This document shows positions 53,053 to 64,000 of a DNA stretch of 64,000 bases, one piece after another. Origin of the DNA: Alterinioella nitratireducens (GTDB lineage Bacteria; Pseudomonadota; Alphaproteobacteria; Rhodobacterales; Rhodobacteraceae); the NCBI RefSeq assembly GCF_013155465.1, contig NZ_JABJVX010000004.1, positions 310,001-374,000 of the forward strand, written 5' to 3'. Below the pieces are notes generated by a model. The model was not told where the DNA came from, did no database searches, and worked only from the letters and a program-made list of their open reading frames with translations. Position numbers and translations under genes: made by a program. How positions within the stretch are numbered: position 1 is the first letter of the stretch; every line of letters begins with the position of its first letter.

Positions 53053-53221
53053 GGCTCGGGGTTCCCGGAATTGACGCGAAAGGCAGGGGTTCCATACGTG
53101 CCACCCTTGGCAGGGTCAATTGGCGCCTGGGGCAATTTTCTGGTGCAGCGTCGGCGCGTTCTGCTACGCTGCCGCCGGAACAAGGCGGGCCAGGCCCGTG
53201 GGCATGAAGGGGTTTGCACCG

Positions 53222-54985
53222 ATGAGATTGGCCGTGCGGCATTTATTTCTTTGCGTATTCATCATTCTGGGAACCATCGTTGCGCAGACCGGCAGCGCCA
53301 CCGCGCAGGAGGGCCGTGTCTGGGTCCAGCTCGAGGCGCATCCCGACCTCGCCACCGCCGAGGCCCGCGTGCGCGCCTATAGCCGCGTGATGCAGAACGT
53401 GAACGGCTACCGGCTGCGCTCGGGCTGGTACGCCATCGCGCTCGGGCCGTTCGACCAGGGCGATGCCACCGCCGCATTGAGCGCGTTGCAGGGGCAGGGG
53501 CTGATCCCCGCCGATGCCTACCTGGCCGAGCCCGAGATCTACGCGCAGCAATTCTTTCCCATCGGCACCAACAACCTGACCGGGGGTGACACCGCGCCCG
53601 CAACCGTGACGCAAGCCCCCGAAACCCCCGCGACCCCGCCCGACCCCGTCGCCGCGCCCGAGGAAACCGTGGCCGAGGCGCGCAGCAGCGAGGCGCAGCT
53701 TGACCGTGAGGCGCGCGAGGCGCTTCAGATCGCGCTGCAATGGTTCGGCTACTACACCTCCGGCATCGACGGTGCTTTCGGCCCCGGCACCCGTGGCGCG
53801 ATGCGCCAATGGCAGGCCGCGCAGGGGGTGGAGGAGACCGGCGTGCTGACCACCCGTCAGCGGGCCGACCTGCTGGCGCAATATCAGGGCGCGCTGGCCG
53901 AATTGGGGATGCAGACCGTGCGCGACGAACGCGCGGGGGTAGAGATCGACCTGCCGCTGGCCATGGTCGAGTTCGCCCGCTACGAATTTCCCTTCGCCCA
54001 GTTCGACAGCGTTGACAATTCCGGCGTTCGCGTCCTCTTGATCAGCCAGGAGGGCACCCGCGCCACGCTTGGCGGCCTTTACGAGATCATGCAGACGCTG
54101 GAAATCGTGCCGCTGGAGGGGGAACGCAACCGCTCGGCCGACAGCTTCGAGCTGACCGGCCTCAGCGAGACCCTGCGCAGCCACACCATCGCGCGGCTCC
54201 AGGATGGGCAGATCAAGGGCTTCACCCTGATCTGGACGCCCGAGCGCGACCAACAGATGGCCCGTGTCCTGCCGATGATGGAGGCGAGCTTTGCCACTTT
54301 CGGCGGCACGCTCGACCCCGGCGCGGTCGATCCCGGCCTCGATCAGGGCGTCGACCTGATGGCGGGGCTGGAGGTGCGGCGACCCGCCCTGGCGCGCACC
54401 GGCTTCTACGTCGATGGCAGTGGCACCGTCCTGACCACCTCCGAGGCCGTGGCCTCCTGCACGCAGGTCATCGTCGATCAGCAATACGAGATGAGCGTGG
54501 CCTATGATGACCCCGCCACCGGCATCGCGGTGCTGCGCCCGACGCAGGCGCTGGCCCCCTCGACCTTCGCGGGTTTCGCCCAGATCGCGCCGCGGCTGCG
54601 CTCGGACATCGCGGTGGCGGGCTATCCCTATGACGGCGCGCTTGGTGCGGCCTCGCTGAATTTCGGCACGCTGGAGGAATTGCAGGGCCTGGATGGCGAC
54701 GAGAACCTGCAACGCCTGGCGCTGGCGATCGAACCCTCCGAGGCCGGGGCCCCGGTGCTGGACGCCAACGGGGCGGTCCTTGGCATGATCCTGCCCGAGC
54801 CATCAACGGGCCGCGCCCTGCCCGAAGGCGTCAGTTTCGCCCTGCGGGCCGACCGGTTGCAGGCGATGCTGGCCGAGGCCGGCATCCAGGTCAGCCCCGC
54901 TGCGGAACAGCCCGACCCCCTCAGCCGCAACGCGCTCGCCCGCTACGGCATGGACCTTGCGGTGCTGGTGACCTGCTGGAACTGA
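53222..54985 (+). CDS. Secreted SPOR/peptidoglycan-binding protein with degenerate trypsin-like domain
   Basis: 587 residues. Signal peptide (LAVRHLFLCVFIILGTIVAQ... ending SATA before QEGRV). Then a SPOR-like domain (about 30-110: RVRAYSRVMQNVNGYRLRSG), a PG_binding_1 domain (about 160-225: ALQIALQWFGYYTSGIDGAF, GPGTRGAMRQWQAAQ), and a trypsin-like fold at about 385-545. In the last, the His position reads TTSEAV, the Asp position TGIAVLRP, and the Ser position PSEAGAPVLD instead of GNSGGPV, so the triad is gone. Likely a non-catalytic cell-wall protein. Start at 53222 (AAGGGG upstream); 53204 possible. Confidence 0.85.
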   Translation: MRLAVRHLFLCVFIILGTIVAQTGSATAQEGRVWVQLEAHPDLATAEARVRAYSRVMQNVNGYRLRSGWYAIALGPFDQGDATAALSALQGQGLIPADAYLAEPEIYAQQFFPIGTNNLTGGDTAPATVTQAPETPATPPDPVAAPEETVAEARSSEAQLDREAREALQIALQWFGYYTSGIDGAFGPGTRGAMRQWQAAQGVEETGVLTTRQRADLLAQYQGALAELGMQTVRDERAGVEIDLPLAMVEFARYEFPFAQFDSVDNSGVRVLLISQEGTRATLGGLYEIMQTLEIVPLEGERNRSADSFELTGLSETLRSHTIARLQDGQIKGFTLIWTPERDQQMARVLPMMEASFATFGGTLDPGAVDPGLDQGVDLMAGLEVRRPALARTGFYVDGSGTVLTTSEAVASCTQVIVDQQYEMSVAYDDPATGIAVLRPTQALAPSTFAGFAQIAPRLRSDIAVAGYPYDGALGAASLNFGTLEELQGLDGDENLQRLALAIEPSEAGAPVLDANGAVLGMILPEPSTGRALPEGVSFALRADRLQAMLAEAGIQVSPAAEQPDPLSRNALARYGMDLAVLVTCWN

Positions 54986-55092
54986 GGCGCGGTCCCATGT
55001 GACGCGTGAAAGGCGGTCCGGGAAGGGGCCGCCTTTCTCATGTCTATGGGCGGCGCATGGACAGACCGGGCGCAAACATCTAAGGTAGCGCA

Positions 55093-55103
55093 AGGTATTA
55101 CCT
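55093..55103. promoter_or_regulatory. Palindrome upstream of the antitoxin gene
   Basis: AGGTA-T-TACCT, perfect, 17 bases before the antitoxin ATG, with a further aaggta half-site at 55082-55087. RHH antitoxins usually repress their own promoter through such sites. Confidence 0.45.
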
Positions 55104-55120
55104 CTTATCGGGAGTGGCCC

Positions 55121-55399
55121 ATGGCATCGGCAACATCCGTCAAGCTCGACGACGACATGAAAGCGCGCGTCCGGCACCTGGCCGAGGCGCGGAAACGCAC
55201 ATCCCACTGGATCATGCGCGAAGCCATTTCCCAATATGTCGAGCGCGAGGAACGGCGCGAGGCCCTGCGCCACGAGACGCTCGAGGCATGGGAGGAGTTT
55301 CGCGAAACCGGGCAGGGCGCGACCGCGGATGAGGTCGATCGCTGGTTGCAAAGCTGGGGCCGCGACGATGAACGCCCCGCCCCCGAATGCGGCAAGTGA
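55121..55399 (+). CDS. RHH (CopG/ParD-type) antitoxin
   Basis: 92 residues. The N-terminal ribbon-helix-helix is TSVKLDDDMKARVRHLAEAR, KRTSHWIMREAISQYVEREE; the acidic C terminus (ATADEVDRWLQSWGRDDERP) would wrap the toxin. Overlaps the toxin gene by 13 bases. The start at 55121 has GGGAG upstream; a longer frame upstream is rejected. Confidence 0.9.
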   Translation: MASATSVKLDDDMKARVRHLAEARKRTSHWIMREAISQYVEREERREALRHETLEAWEEFRETGQGATADEVDRWLQSWGRDDERPAPECGK

Positions 55400-55680
55400 C
55401 GGTCGCCCCGGCGGCGATCCGGGATTTGCAACGCATCCGCGATTTCCTTCGACCCAAGAACCCCGACGCGGCCAGACGGGCGGGCGAGGCGGTCCGGCAG
55501 GGCGTGCGGATCCTGGGCACGAAGCCGCGCCTTGGCCGGATGATCGACGACCTCCCCGAGGCGTATCGTGAATGGCTGATCGACTTCGGCGACAGCGGCT
55601 ATGTCCTGCGCTATCGCATCGACGGTGACGCGGTGACGATCCTGGTGATCCGACACCGGAGGGAGGCGGGGATGCCCTGA
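55387..55680 (+). CDS. RelE/ParE-family toxin
   Basis: 97 residues with the ParE/RelE fold: VAPAAIRDLQRIRDFLRPKN, GRMIDDLPEAYREWLIDFGD, GYVLRYRIDGDAVTILVIRH. Targets of the family are gyrase (ParE) or ribosome-bound mRNA (RelE); which applies cannot be told. Complete and in the normal antitoxin-toxin order. GTG at 55396 is an alternative start. Confidence 0.9.
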   Translation: MRQVTVAPAAIRDLQRIRDFLRPKNPDAARRAGEAVRQGVRILGTKPRLGRMIDDLPEAYREWLIDFGDSGYVLRYRIDGDAVTILVIRHRREAGMP

Positions 55681-55811
55681 CCGTTACCCGTTCGCGCACG
55701 CAGCGGCGGGCCAGCCCCCGCCATTTCGCACCTGCAGCATGAAACACTGGACCCGGCGCATCAATTCTCTATGGTCGCAGCCAACGCCCCTTTTGCAGAT
55801 GCAACACCCCC

Positions 55812-58349
<2,538 letters not shown>

Positions 58350-58507
58350 TCGCCCCGATCCCCCACCATTACCCTTCATCAAGAGACGAGTCCGGCCACT
58401 GCCCGCCCGTTCGGCGGCTGTTAACCCGGCATCGTTAAACAAGGCTGCAGCGCGGCTGATTGAGGATGAAGCAGGCCGGACCGACCGGCAGATAGGGGAT
58501 ACCCAGA

Positions 58508-59212
58508 ATGGGACCTTCACGGATGAAACGCGCGATCTGCGCGGCGGGAACGTTTTTGCTGATGGCCACGACTCCGGCGGGGGCCGATGTGACCGCCTCC
58601 AGTTCCACCGACCCGACCCTGTCGCTCAATACGACCCTGGCCTCGGTCATGGGGTCTGAACATTCCGGCCTCGCCGCCCTCAGCCCCGGCCGCGTCCGCT
58701 CGCTCGGGGCGCCGTTCTCGGGCAACGGCGCGGCGACCGGGGGTAGCTTCAGCACCACCAGCGTGGGCCGCGCCCCCTACACGGCGGCCGAGCTTGACGC
58801 GATGGGCCGCGCGCGCGGCAGCCGGCAATGGGCCTGCCTGACCGAAGCGCTCTATTTCGAGGCGCGCGGCGAAAGCGTCGAAGGCCAGTTCGCCGTGGCC
58901 GAAGTCGTCCTGAACCGCGTCGACAGCCCCAACTACCCCGACAATATCTGCGATGTCGTCAACGAGGGCACCGGGCGGCGCAACGCCTGCCAGTTCTCCT
59001 ATACCTGCGATGGCATCCCCGACGTCGTGACCGAGCCCGAGGTGCATCGCCGCCTCGGCCAGATCGCCCGCATCATGATGGATGGCGGATCCCGCAACCT
59101 GACCGCGGGGGCCACGCATTACCACGCCGATTGGGTCAACCCGGACTGGGCCAGCGCCTATCCCCAGACCGCGCAGATCGGGGTGCATCTGTTCTACCGG
59201 CAGCAATACTGA
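58508..59212 (+). CDS. SleB-type cell-wall hydrolase
   Basis: 234 residues with a signal peptide (MKRAICAAGTFLLMATTPAG, A before DVTAS). The C-terminal Hydrolase_2 (SleB) domain carries WACLTEALYFEARGESVEGQ with the catalytic Glu, VAEVVLNRVDSPNYPDNICD and GATHYHADWVNPDWA. It cleaves peptidoglycan glycan strands in related proteins. AGGGGA at 58494-58499 supports the ATG at 58508; the ATG at 58523 is the alternative. Confidence 0.92.
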   Translation: MGPSRMKRAICAAGTFLLMATTPAGADVTASSSTDPTLSLNTTLASVMGSEHSGLAALSPGRVRSLGAPFSGNGAATGGSFSTTSVGRAPYTAAELDAMGRARGSRQWACLTEALYFEARGESVEGQFAVAEVVLNRVDSPNYPDNICDVVNEGTGRRNACQFSYTCDGIPDVVTEPEVHRRLGQIARIMMDGGSRNLTAGATHYHADWVNPDWASAYPQTAQIGVHLFYRQQY

Positions 59213-59419
59213 CGCCCCCACGCGCGCCTCTGTAACAATCCTGAAACACGCGGCCACCCCAATGGCGCCGATCTTCACGCGCGCGGCCCGGTTTCGGCGG
59301 CATTTGGCCTGTTCTTGTGCAAGAGGGGTCGCGCAGCCCCCGCCCCATGCTAAGACAGCGCAAACGAAGATGATCGCGCGCGCATGCGCGGCATGACATG
59401 GGGCATCAAGAGGGGCATC

Positions 59420-60763
59420 ATGACTCGCAAGCTGTTTGGAACCGACGGGGTGCGCGGGCGCGCCAATACCGATCCGATGACCGCCGAGATGGCGCTGAAA
59501 CTGGGCGCCGCAGCGGGCCGCTATTTCCGGCGCGATCAATCCCCCGTCCACCGTGTGGTGATCGGCAAGGACACGCGCCTGTCGGGCTACATGATCGAGA
59601 ACGCGCTGACCGCGGGCTTTACCTCGACGGGCATGAATGTCCTGCTGCTCGGTCCCGTGCCGACGCCCGCCGTGGGCCTGCTGACGCCCTCGATGCGCGC
59701 CGATGTCGGCGTGATGATCTCGGCCAGCCACAACCCCGCCACCGATAACGGCATCAAGTTCTTCGGCCCGGATGGCTTCAAGCTGTCCGATGAGGCCGAA
59801 CAGGAGATCGAGCGCCTCGTCTTCTCCGAAATCACGCCCGCGCAATCCGAAAACATCGGCCGCGCCAAGCGCATCGACGATGGCCGGTTCCGCTATATCG
59901 AACGGGTCAAGGGCACCTTTCCGCAGGGCCGCACGCTGGAGGGGCTGAAGGTCGTGATCGACTGCGCCAACGGGGCCGCCTACCGCGCCGCGCCCGAGGT
60001 GCTGTGGGAACTGGGGGCCGAGGTGATCCCGCTCGGCGTCAGCCCCAATGGCTTCAACATCAATGACGGTGTCGGCTCCACCGCGCCGGGGGCGGCTGCC
60101 GCCAGGATCAGGGAAACCGGGGCCGATCTGGGCATCTGCCTCGATGGCGACGCCGACCGTGTCATCCTGATCGACGAGACCGGAGAGGTGGCCGATGGCG
60201 ACCAGATCATGGCGCTCTTCGCCGACCGTTGGGCCGAGGAGGGGCGTCTCAAGGGGCACACGCTGGCCGCGACCGTCATGTCCAATCTGGGGCTGGAACG
60301 CTACCTCAACGACCGCTCCATCGTGCTGCACCGCACGCCCGTGGGCGACCGCCATGTCGTTGCCGCGATGCGCGAACACGGCCTGAACCTTGGTGGCGAG
60401 CAATCGGGCCATATCGTGATGACGGATTACGCCACCACCGGCGACGGCCTCATCGCGGGGCTGCAATTCCTGGCCGAGATGGTGCGCACCGGAAAACGCG
60501 CCAGCGAGTTGGCGCATAATTTCGAGCCGGTGCCGCAGCTTCTGCAAAACATCCGTTTCGATGCCGGCCAGACCCCGCTGGAGGCCGCCCCCGTGCAGGC
60601 CGCCATCGCCGAGGCCGAGGCGCAGCTTGACGGCACCGGGCGGCTCCTGATCCGCAAATCGGGGACCGAACCGCTGATCCGCGTCATGGCCGAATGCGAG
60701 GATGAGGGGCTTTTGCGCGATGTCGTGGGCGGTGTCGTCGCCGCCGTGCAGGACGCGGTCTGA
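59420..60763 (+). CDS. glmM: Phosphoglucosamine mutase
   Basis: 447 residues. Converts glucosamine-6-P to glucosamine-1-P for UDP-GlcNAc synthesis. Starts [16 protein letters not shown]; phospho-Ser103 in [13 protein letters not shown]; metal loop [12 protein letters not shown]; phosphate loop [15 protein letters not shown]. All invariant motifs present. The ATG at 59420 follows AAGAGGGG. The stop abuts the convergent secretin-like gene. Confidence 0.98.
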   Translation: MTRKLFGTDGVRGRANTDPMTAEMALKLGAAAGRYFRRDQSPVHRVVIGKDTRLSGYMIENALTAGFTSTGMNVLLLGPVPTPAVGLLTPSMRADVGVMISASHNPATDNGIKFFGPDGFKLSDEAEQEIERLVFSEITPAQSENIGRAKRIDDGRFRYIERVKGTFPQGRTLEGLKVVIDCANGAAYRAAPEVLWELGAEVIPLGVSPNGFNINDGVGSTAPGAAAARIRETGADLGICLDGDADRVILIDETGEVADGDQIMALFADRWAEEGRLKGHTLAATVMSNLGLERYLNDRSIVLHRTPVGDRHVVAAMREHGLNLGGEQSGHIVMTDYATTGDGLIAGLQFLAEMVRTGKRASELAHNFEPVPQLLQNIRFDAGQTPLEAAPVQAAIAEAEAQLDGTGRLLIRKSGTEPLIRVMAECEDEGLLRDVVGGVVAAVQDAV

Positions 60764-61375
60764 TCACTCGTCCACCTCGATGAAGCGCGCGGTGATGAGG
60801 ATCATCAGCCGATTCTCGCGGCTGTCGGTCGCGCGCCTGCGGTAGAGGTTGCCGACCACCGGAAGGTTGCCCAGAAACGGCACCGGCACATCGACATCGC
60901 GGCTGTTGCGGGGCACCTGCTGCACCAACCCGCCCAGGACGATGGTGGCCCCGTCCTGCAGCGCCACATCGGTCTGAACGCTGCGCTCGATGACGAAGCC
61001 CGGATCGCCGGACAGGCGCACTGGGCCGAGGGACTCCAGCCGGGTCAAGTCGGCGCGGAATTCGCGGTCGTCGCCGAGGGTGATCAGTGGCCGGTCCAGA
61101 TCGGTCACGCGGGCGGTGATATTGAGGGTGACGCGGTCCCCGGCATCGATCTCGGGCAGCACGATGAGGGAGAGCCGCGGCCTGCGGACCCCGTCCGGCA
61201 GGACGTTCGGCAGGTCGATCCCGATCCGGTCCATCCAACTGGCGCGGGGGCGCTGCAGGAACGGGATGGCATCGTCGTCGGACTCGTCCTGCGCGGTGAT
61301 GATCGCCTGCGCCATGCGCGGAGACGCGGCCAGACCGGCGGCGGTCAACAACTGGGTGAACATACGTCTGTCCAT
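60764..61375 (-). CDS. Short secretin-domain protein
   Basis: 203 residues with an N-terminal signal-like segment (MDRRMFTQLLTAAGLAASPR, MAQA). The rest matches only the C-terminal beta-domain of type II/III secretins (RPRLSLIVLPEIDAGDRVTL, ERSVQTDVALQDGATIVLGG, VPFLGNLPVVGNLYRRR, RLMILITARFIEV). Normal secretins have 450-700 residues with N domains, which are missing here, and no pilus or secretion gene is nearby. Pore formation alone is doubtful. Confidence 0.82.
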   Translation of the reverse strand: MDRRMFTQLLTAAGLAASPRMAQAIITAQDESDDDAIPFLQRPRASWMDRIGIDLPNVLPDGVRRPRLSLIVLPEIDAGDRVTLNITARVTDLDRPLITLGDDREFRADLTRLESLGPVRLSGDPGFVIERSVQTDVALQDGATIVLGGLVQQVPRNSRDVDVPVPFLGNLPVVGNLYRRRATDSRENRLMILITARFIEVDE

Positions 61376-61437
61376 GTCGCACCTCGGAGTTATGGAAAGA
61401 CCCCCATTCTACCCCAAGTTGCGCGAATCCCCAAATC

Positions 61438-62355
61438 TCACCGCCTCCGCCCCGCGAACAGCCGCATCAGCGCCCCCCACTGGCTGACCATCACGCCCAT
61501 CAGGATCAACGCCAGCGCCCATAACAGCGAGGGCGGCAACGGCTCGGACAGGATCAACGACCCCAACACCACCGACCAGATTGGCACCTGGTAATTGACC
61601 AGGCTCATGAAGACCGGCCCGGCGCTGCGCACCACGATGACGCGCAGGATATTGGCCGCCGCCGTGGGGATCAGGCCAAGCCCCGCCACCACCAGAAGCG
61701 TCTCGCGCGGCGGCAGGGGCGGCGGCCCCTCGACGGCCCAGGCCACCGGGATCACCAGCACCGCGCCAAAGACCAGCAGCATGGTGGCCAGCCCGATCGG
61801 GTCGGCGGGCGGCAGGCGGCGCATGAAGATCGAGCTCATCGCATAGCAGGTCGCGGTGCCGAGGCAGGCCAGCCGCCCCCAGGGCTCCATCGCCGATCCG
61901 CTGCTCTCGAAGGCCTGCCCCCCGATCAGCACCACGACCCCGGAAAAGCCGATCACGAAGCCCGCCAGCTTGCGCAGGGTCATCCGCTCACCGGGCACCA
62001 GCACATGCGCCATCGGCAGCACGATCAGCGCAACGGCGGCCATCGAGACACCGGCAAAGCCCGAGGTGACATATTGCTGGCCCCAACTGAGCAGGGTGAA
62101 GGGCAGGGCAGAGCTGAGCGCCGCGACCCCCACCAGCCCCGGCCAGTCGCGCGCCTCGCTGGTGAAGACGGGCTTGCCGCGCAGATGCCAGACCACGACC
62201 ATCAGCGCCGCCGCGAACCCGATCCGGCCCGCCGCCAGCCAGAACGGCGTGATGCCGCGCAGCGCGACCTCGATGACCAGGAAGGTCGCCCCCCAGGTCA
62301 GCCCCAAAATGGCGATCATCAGCCAGCTTTTCGCGGTGATCTGCGGGGCGGTCAT
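61438..62355 (-). CDS. EamA/DMT-family transporter
   Basis: 305 residues, ten membrane helices in two EamA repeats (SWLMIAILGLTWGATFLVIE; FVIGFSGVVVLIGGQAF; IPTAAANILRVIVVRSAGPV; LILMGVMVSQWGALM). Exporter of unknown metabolite. It is a distant paralogue of the transporter at 4196-5074. No operon partner. Confidence 0.88.
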   Translation of the reverse strand: MTAPQITAKSWLMIAILGLTWGATFLVIEVALRGITPFWLAAGRIGFAAALMVVVWHLRGKPVFTSEARDWPGLVGVAALSSALPFTLLSWGQQYVTSGFAGVSMAAVALIVLPMAHVLVPGERMTLRKLAGFVIGFSGVVVLIGGQAFESSGSAMEPWGRLACLGTATCYAMSSIFMRRLPPADPIGLATMLLVFGAVLVIPVAWAVEGPPPLPPRETLLVVAGLGLIPTAAANILRVIVVRSAGPVFMSLVNYQVPIWSVVLGSLILSEPLPPSLLWALALILMGVMVSQWGALMRLFAGRRR

Positions 62356-62445
62356 GCTGTCTCCGGGGTATCTTCCGGATCGGTAGACCCCGGCACCGGG
62401 CCGGGGTCAAGCCGATAGCAGGTCGCCCAGGATCACGGCACCGGA

Positions 62446-63009
62446 TCAGCCGCGCAGGCGGTGATGCAGCAGGATCGGTACGGCCAGTTCCTCCTCATCG
62501 GTCAGGTGCCGATGCAGGAAGCGCCCGATATCCGCCGCCGTCGCCTCCAGCGGTCCGGCCTCGTCTTGCATCTGCGCAGGCTCCAGCGTGGCCAGTTGCA
62601 CCACCCGGTTGGCTTGGGACGTGAAGCGCTCCAGCAACCCGTCCAGCGCCGCGTGATCGCCCTCCAGCATTGCCAGCCCGTCGGCGAAACGCGGGTCGGC
62701 GGCCTCAAGCTCGGGAAAGAAATTGCGGTCTTCCCAATGGTGATGCCCGTGCAGGTTGCGCACCAGCAGGTTGCCGAAATGCGCCAGGCGGCTTGCATAG
62801 GTCTGATCCTCCAGCCCCTTGTCGAGATAGCGTCGCGTATCCTTGGTGACGATCGCGGCCAGTTGGCGGAACATGGAATGGGCGGCCATCCAGTTCTGGG
62901 TGGACTGGGCGAGGTTCGGGTTCTCCGGCCATGTATCGCGCGGATAGTCCCGAAGCAGGAGCTGCATCTCAGGCGGCAGGCCCTGTCTGGTGTCGATGCT
63001 GTGTGTCAT
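62446..63009 (-). CDS. Hemerythrin-like HHE-domain protein
   Basis: 187 residues, four-helix bundle with metal-ligand motifs NLHGHHHWEDRNFFPELEAA, MLEGDHAALDGLLERF and FLHRHLTDEEELAVPILLHH. Such di-iron or related centres bind O2/NO or act in iron handling. A palindromic AT-rich site lies just upstream. No partner gene is evident. Confidence 0.88.
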   Translation of the reverse strand: MTHSIDTRQGLPPEMQLLLRDYPRDTWPENPNLAQSTQNWMAAHSMFRQLAAIVTKDTRRYLDKGLEDQTYASRLAHFGNLLVRNLHGHHHWEDRNFFPELEAADPRFADGLAMLEGDHAALDGLLERFTSQANRVVQLATLEPAQMQDEAGPLEATAADIGRFLHRHLTDEEELAVPILLHHRLRG

Positions 63010-63030
63010 GCAAGGGCAGATGGTGTGGGC

Positions 63031-63043
63031 GTTATACTATAAC
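63031..63043 (-). promoter_or_regulatory. Palindrome/-10-like site upstream of the hemerythrin gene
   Basis: GTTATA-C-TATAAC, a perfect inverted repeat, 21 bases before the ATG at 63009. It includes a TATAGT/TATAAC -10-like sequence on the - strand, so it may be both promoter core and operator. Confidence 0.4.
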
Positions 63044-63178
63044 AATCCTCCATCCGCGCACCGGTGCTGTGCGGGCAAAGAGACCGGTTTCCGGGGCGCA
63101 GAGGGCAAGGTCACGCAGCGCAGTCCCTGCGGTCTTGTGTCGGCGGTCAGGGTTGCCCACAAGGTTCGGGCAATGGGA

Positions 63179-63210
63179 AACGCCCCGGCAGACCGATCTG
63201 CCGGGGCGTT
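63179..63210 (-). terminator. Terminator hairpin of ilvC
   Basis: Fourteen-base arms aacgccccggcaga (63179-63192) and tctgccggggcgtt (63197-63210) pair perfectly around CCGA, 23 bases beyond the ilvC stop; on the - strand it ends in GTTT. Confidence 0.8.
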
Positions 63211-63233
63211 GTGAACGCGTCCGGATGGCGTGC

Positions 63234-64000
<767 letters not shown>

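Noticed and set aside
58421-58438. TTAA-N10-TTAA resembling a CtrA site before the SleB-type hydrolase
   Set aside because: The CtrA consensus spacer is seven bases, and no further consensus bases are present.

Overview
The window is 64 kb of a high-GC chromosome (about 65% G+C by eye) densely packed with short-gap and overlapping genes. Gene content and order point to an alphaproteobacterium of the order Rhodobacterales (Roseobacter/Paracoccaceae group): hsp20 followed by a DUF1150 gene, glyQ-DUF6446-glyS beside a ppdK-like gene, proC with a YbjN-type gene, a TerC/XpaC/TelA/DUF2927/SPFH cluster, and the intergenic 'caaatactc'-type and TTCGAA-centred repeats that I associate with this group. 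No rRNA, tRNA, CRISPR array, insertion sequence or prophage was recognised. Most genes are ordinary chromosomal housekeeping.

Layout. 1-9.2 kb: groEL 3' end with terminators, a LysR regulator divergent from a small sulfotransferase, an orphan phnM with a DMT exporter, a Nudix hydrolase, a lipase, purE-purK, a YdcH-type protein, and an RpoH-type promoter driving hsp20-DUF1150. 9.3-16.2 kb: two secreted PAN-like proteins, an AraC regulator, a beta-barrel-like protein, a sulfate-activating enzyme whose reading frame is continuous with an upstream MarR-type DNA-binding domain, a lower-GC two-gene HEPN cassette, and trxB. 16.3-27.8 kb: an Lrp regulator, a TPR-sulfotransferase, lgt-midA-pgeF, ubiK, ybjN-like, proC-csaA-hydroxyacid dehydrogenase, tdk and a P450. 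27.9-36.5 kb: aldolase/FAD monooxygenase/sterol-desaturase genes, an ECF sigma-anti-sigma-subtilisin operon, two tiny genes each capped by a strong terminator, an AbrB-type membrane protein, dtd and a sugar kinase. 36.6-45.1 kb: zinc-ribbon, RidA, cytochrome b561, then a stress/tellurite-type cluster (terC, a 29-residue membrane peptide, xpaC, telA, a DUF2927 lipoprotein, an AT-richer unknown membrane gene, an SPFH-GYF2 protein). 45.2-55 kb: a strongly structured leader before metZ, an amidotransferase, trkH, glyQ-DUF6446-glyS, and a secreted protease homologue without its triad. 55-64 kb: an RHH/RelE toxin-antitoxin pair, ppdK-like, a SleB-type hydrolase, glmM, a lone secretin-domain protein, a DMT transporter, a hemerythrin-like protein and the 3' end of ilvC.

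How the parts connect. The Sat-APS kinase makes PAPS, the donor used by the two sulfotransferases in the window; its MarR-type partner and a perfect inverted repeat upstream suggest local control of sulfate activation. TerC, XpaC, TelA, DUF2927 and SPFH proteins form a membrane-associated stress module. The most unusual items are the continuous MarR-Sat-APSK frame, the metZ leader RNA, the HEPN cassette, the AT-rich gene inserted inside the Ter-type operon, the 29-residue membrane peptide, an AT-rich segment inside glyS, and a family of intergenic palindromes.
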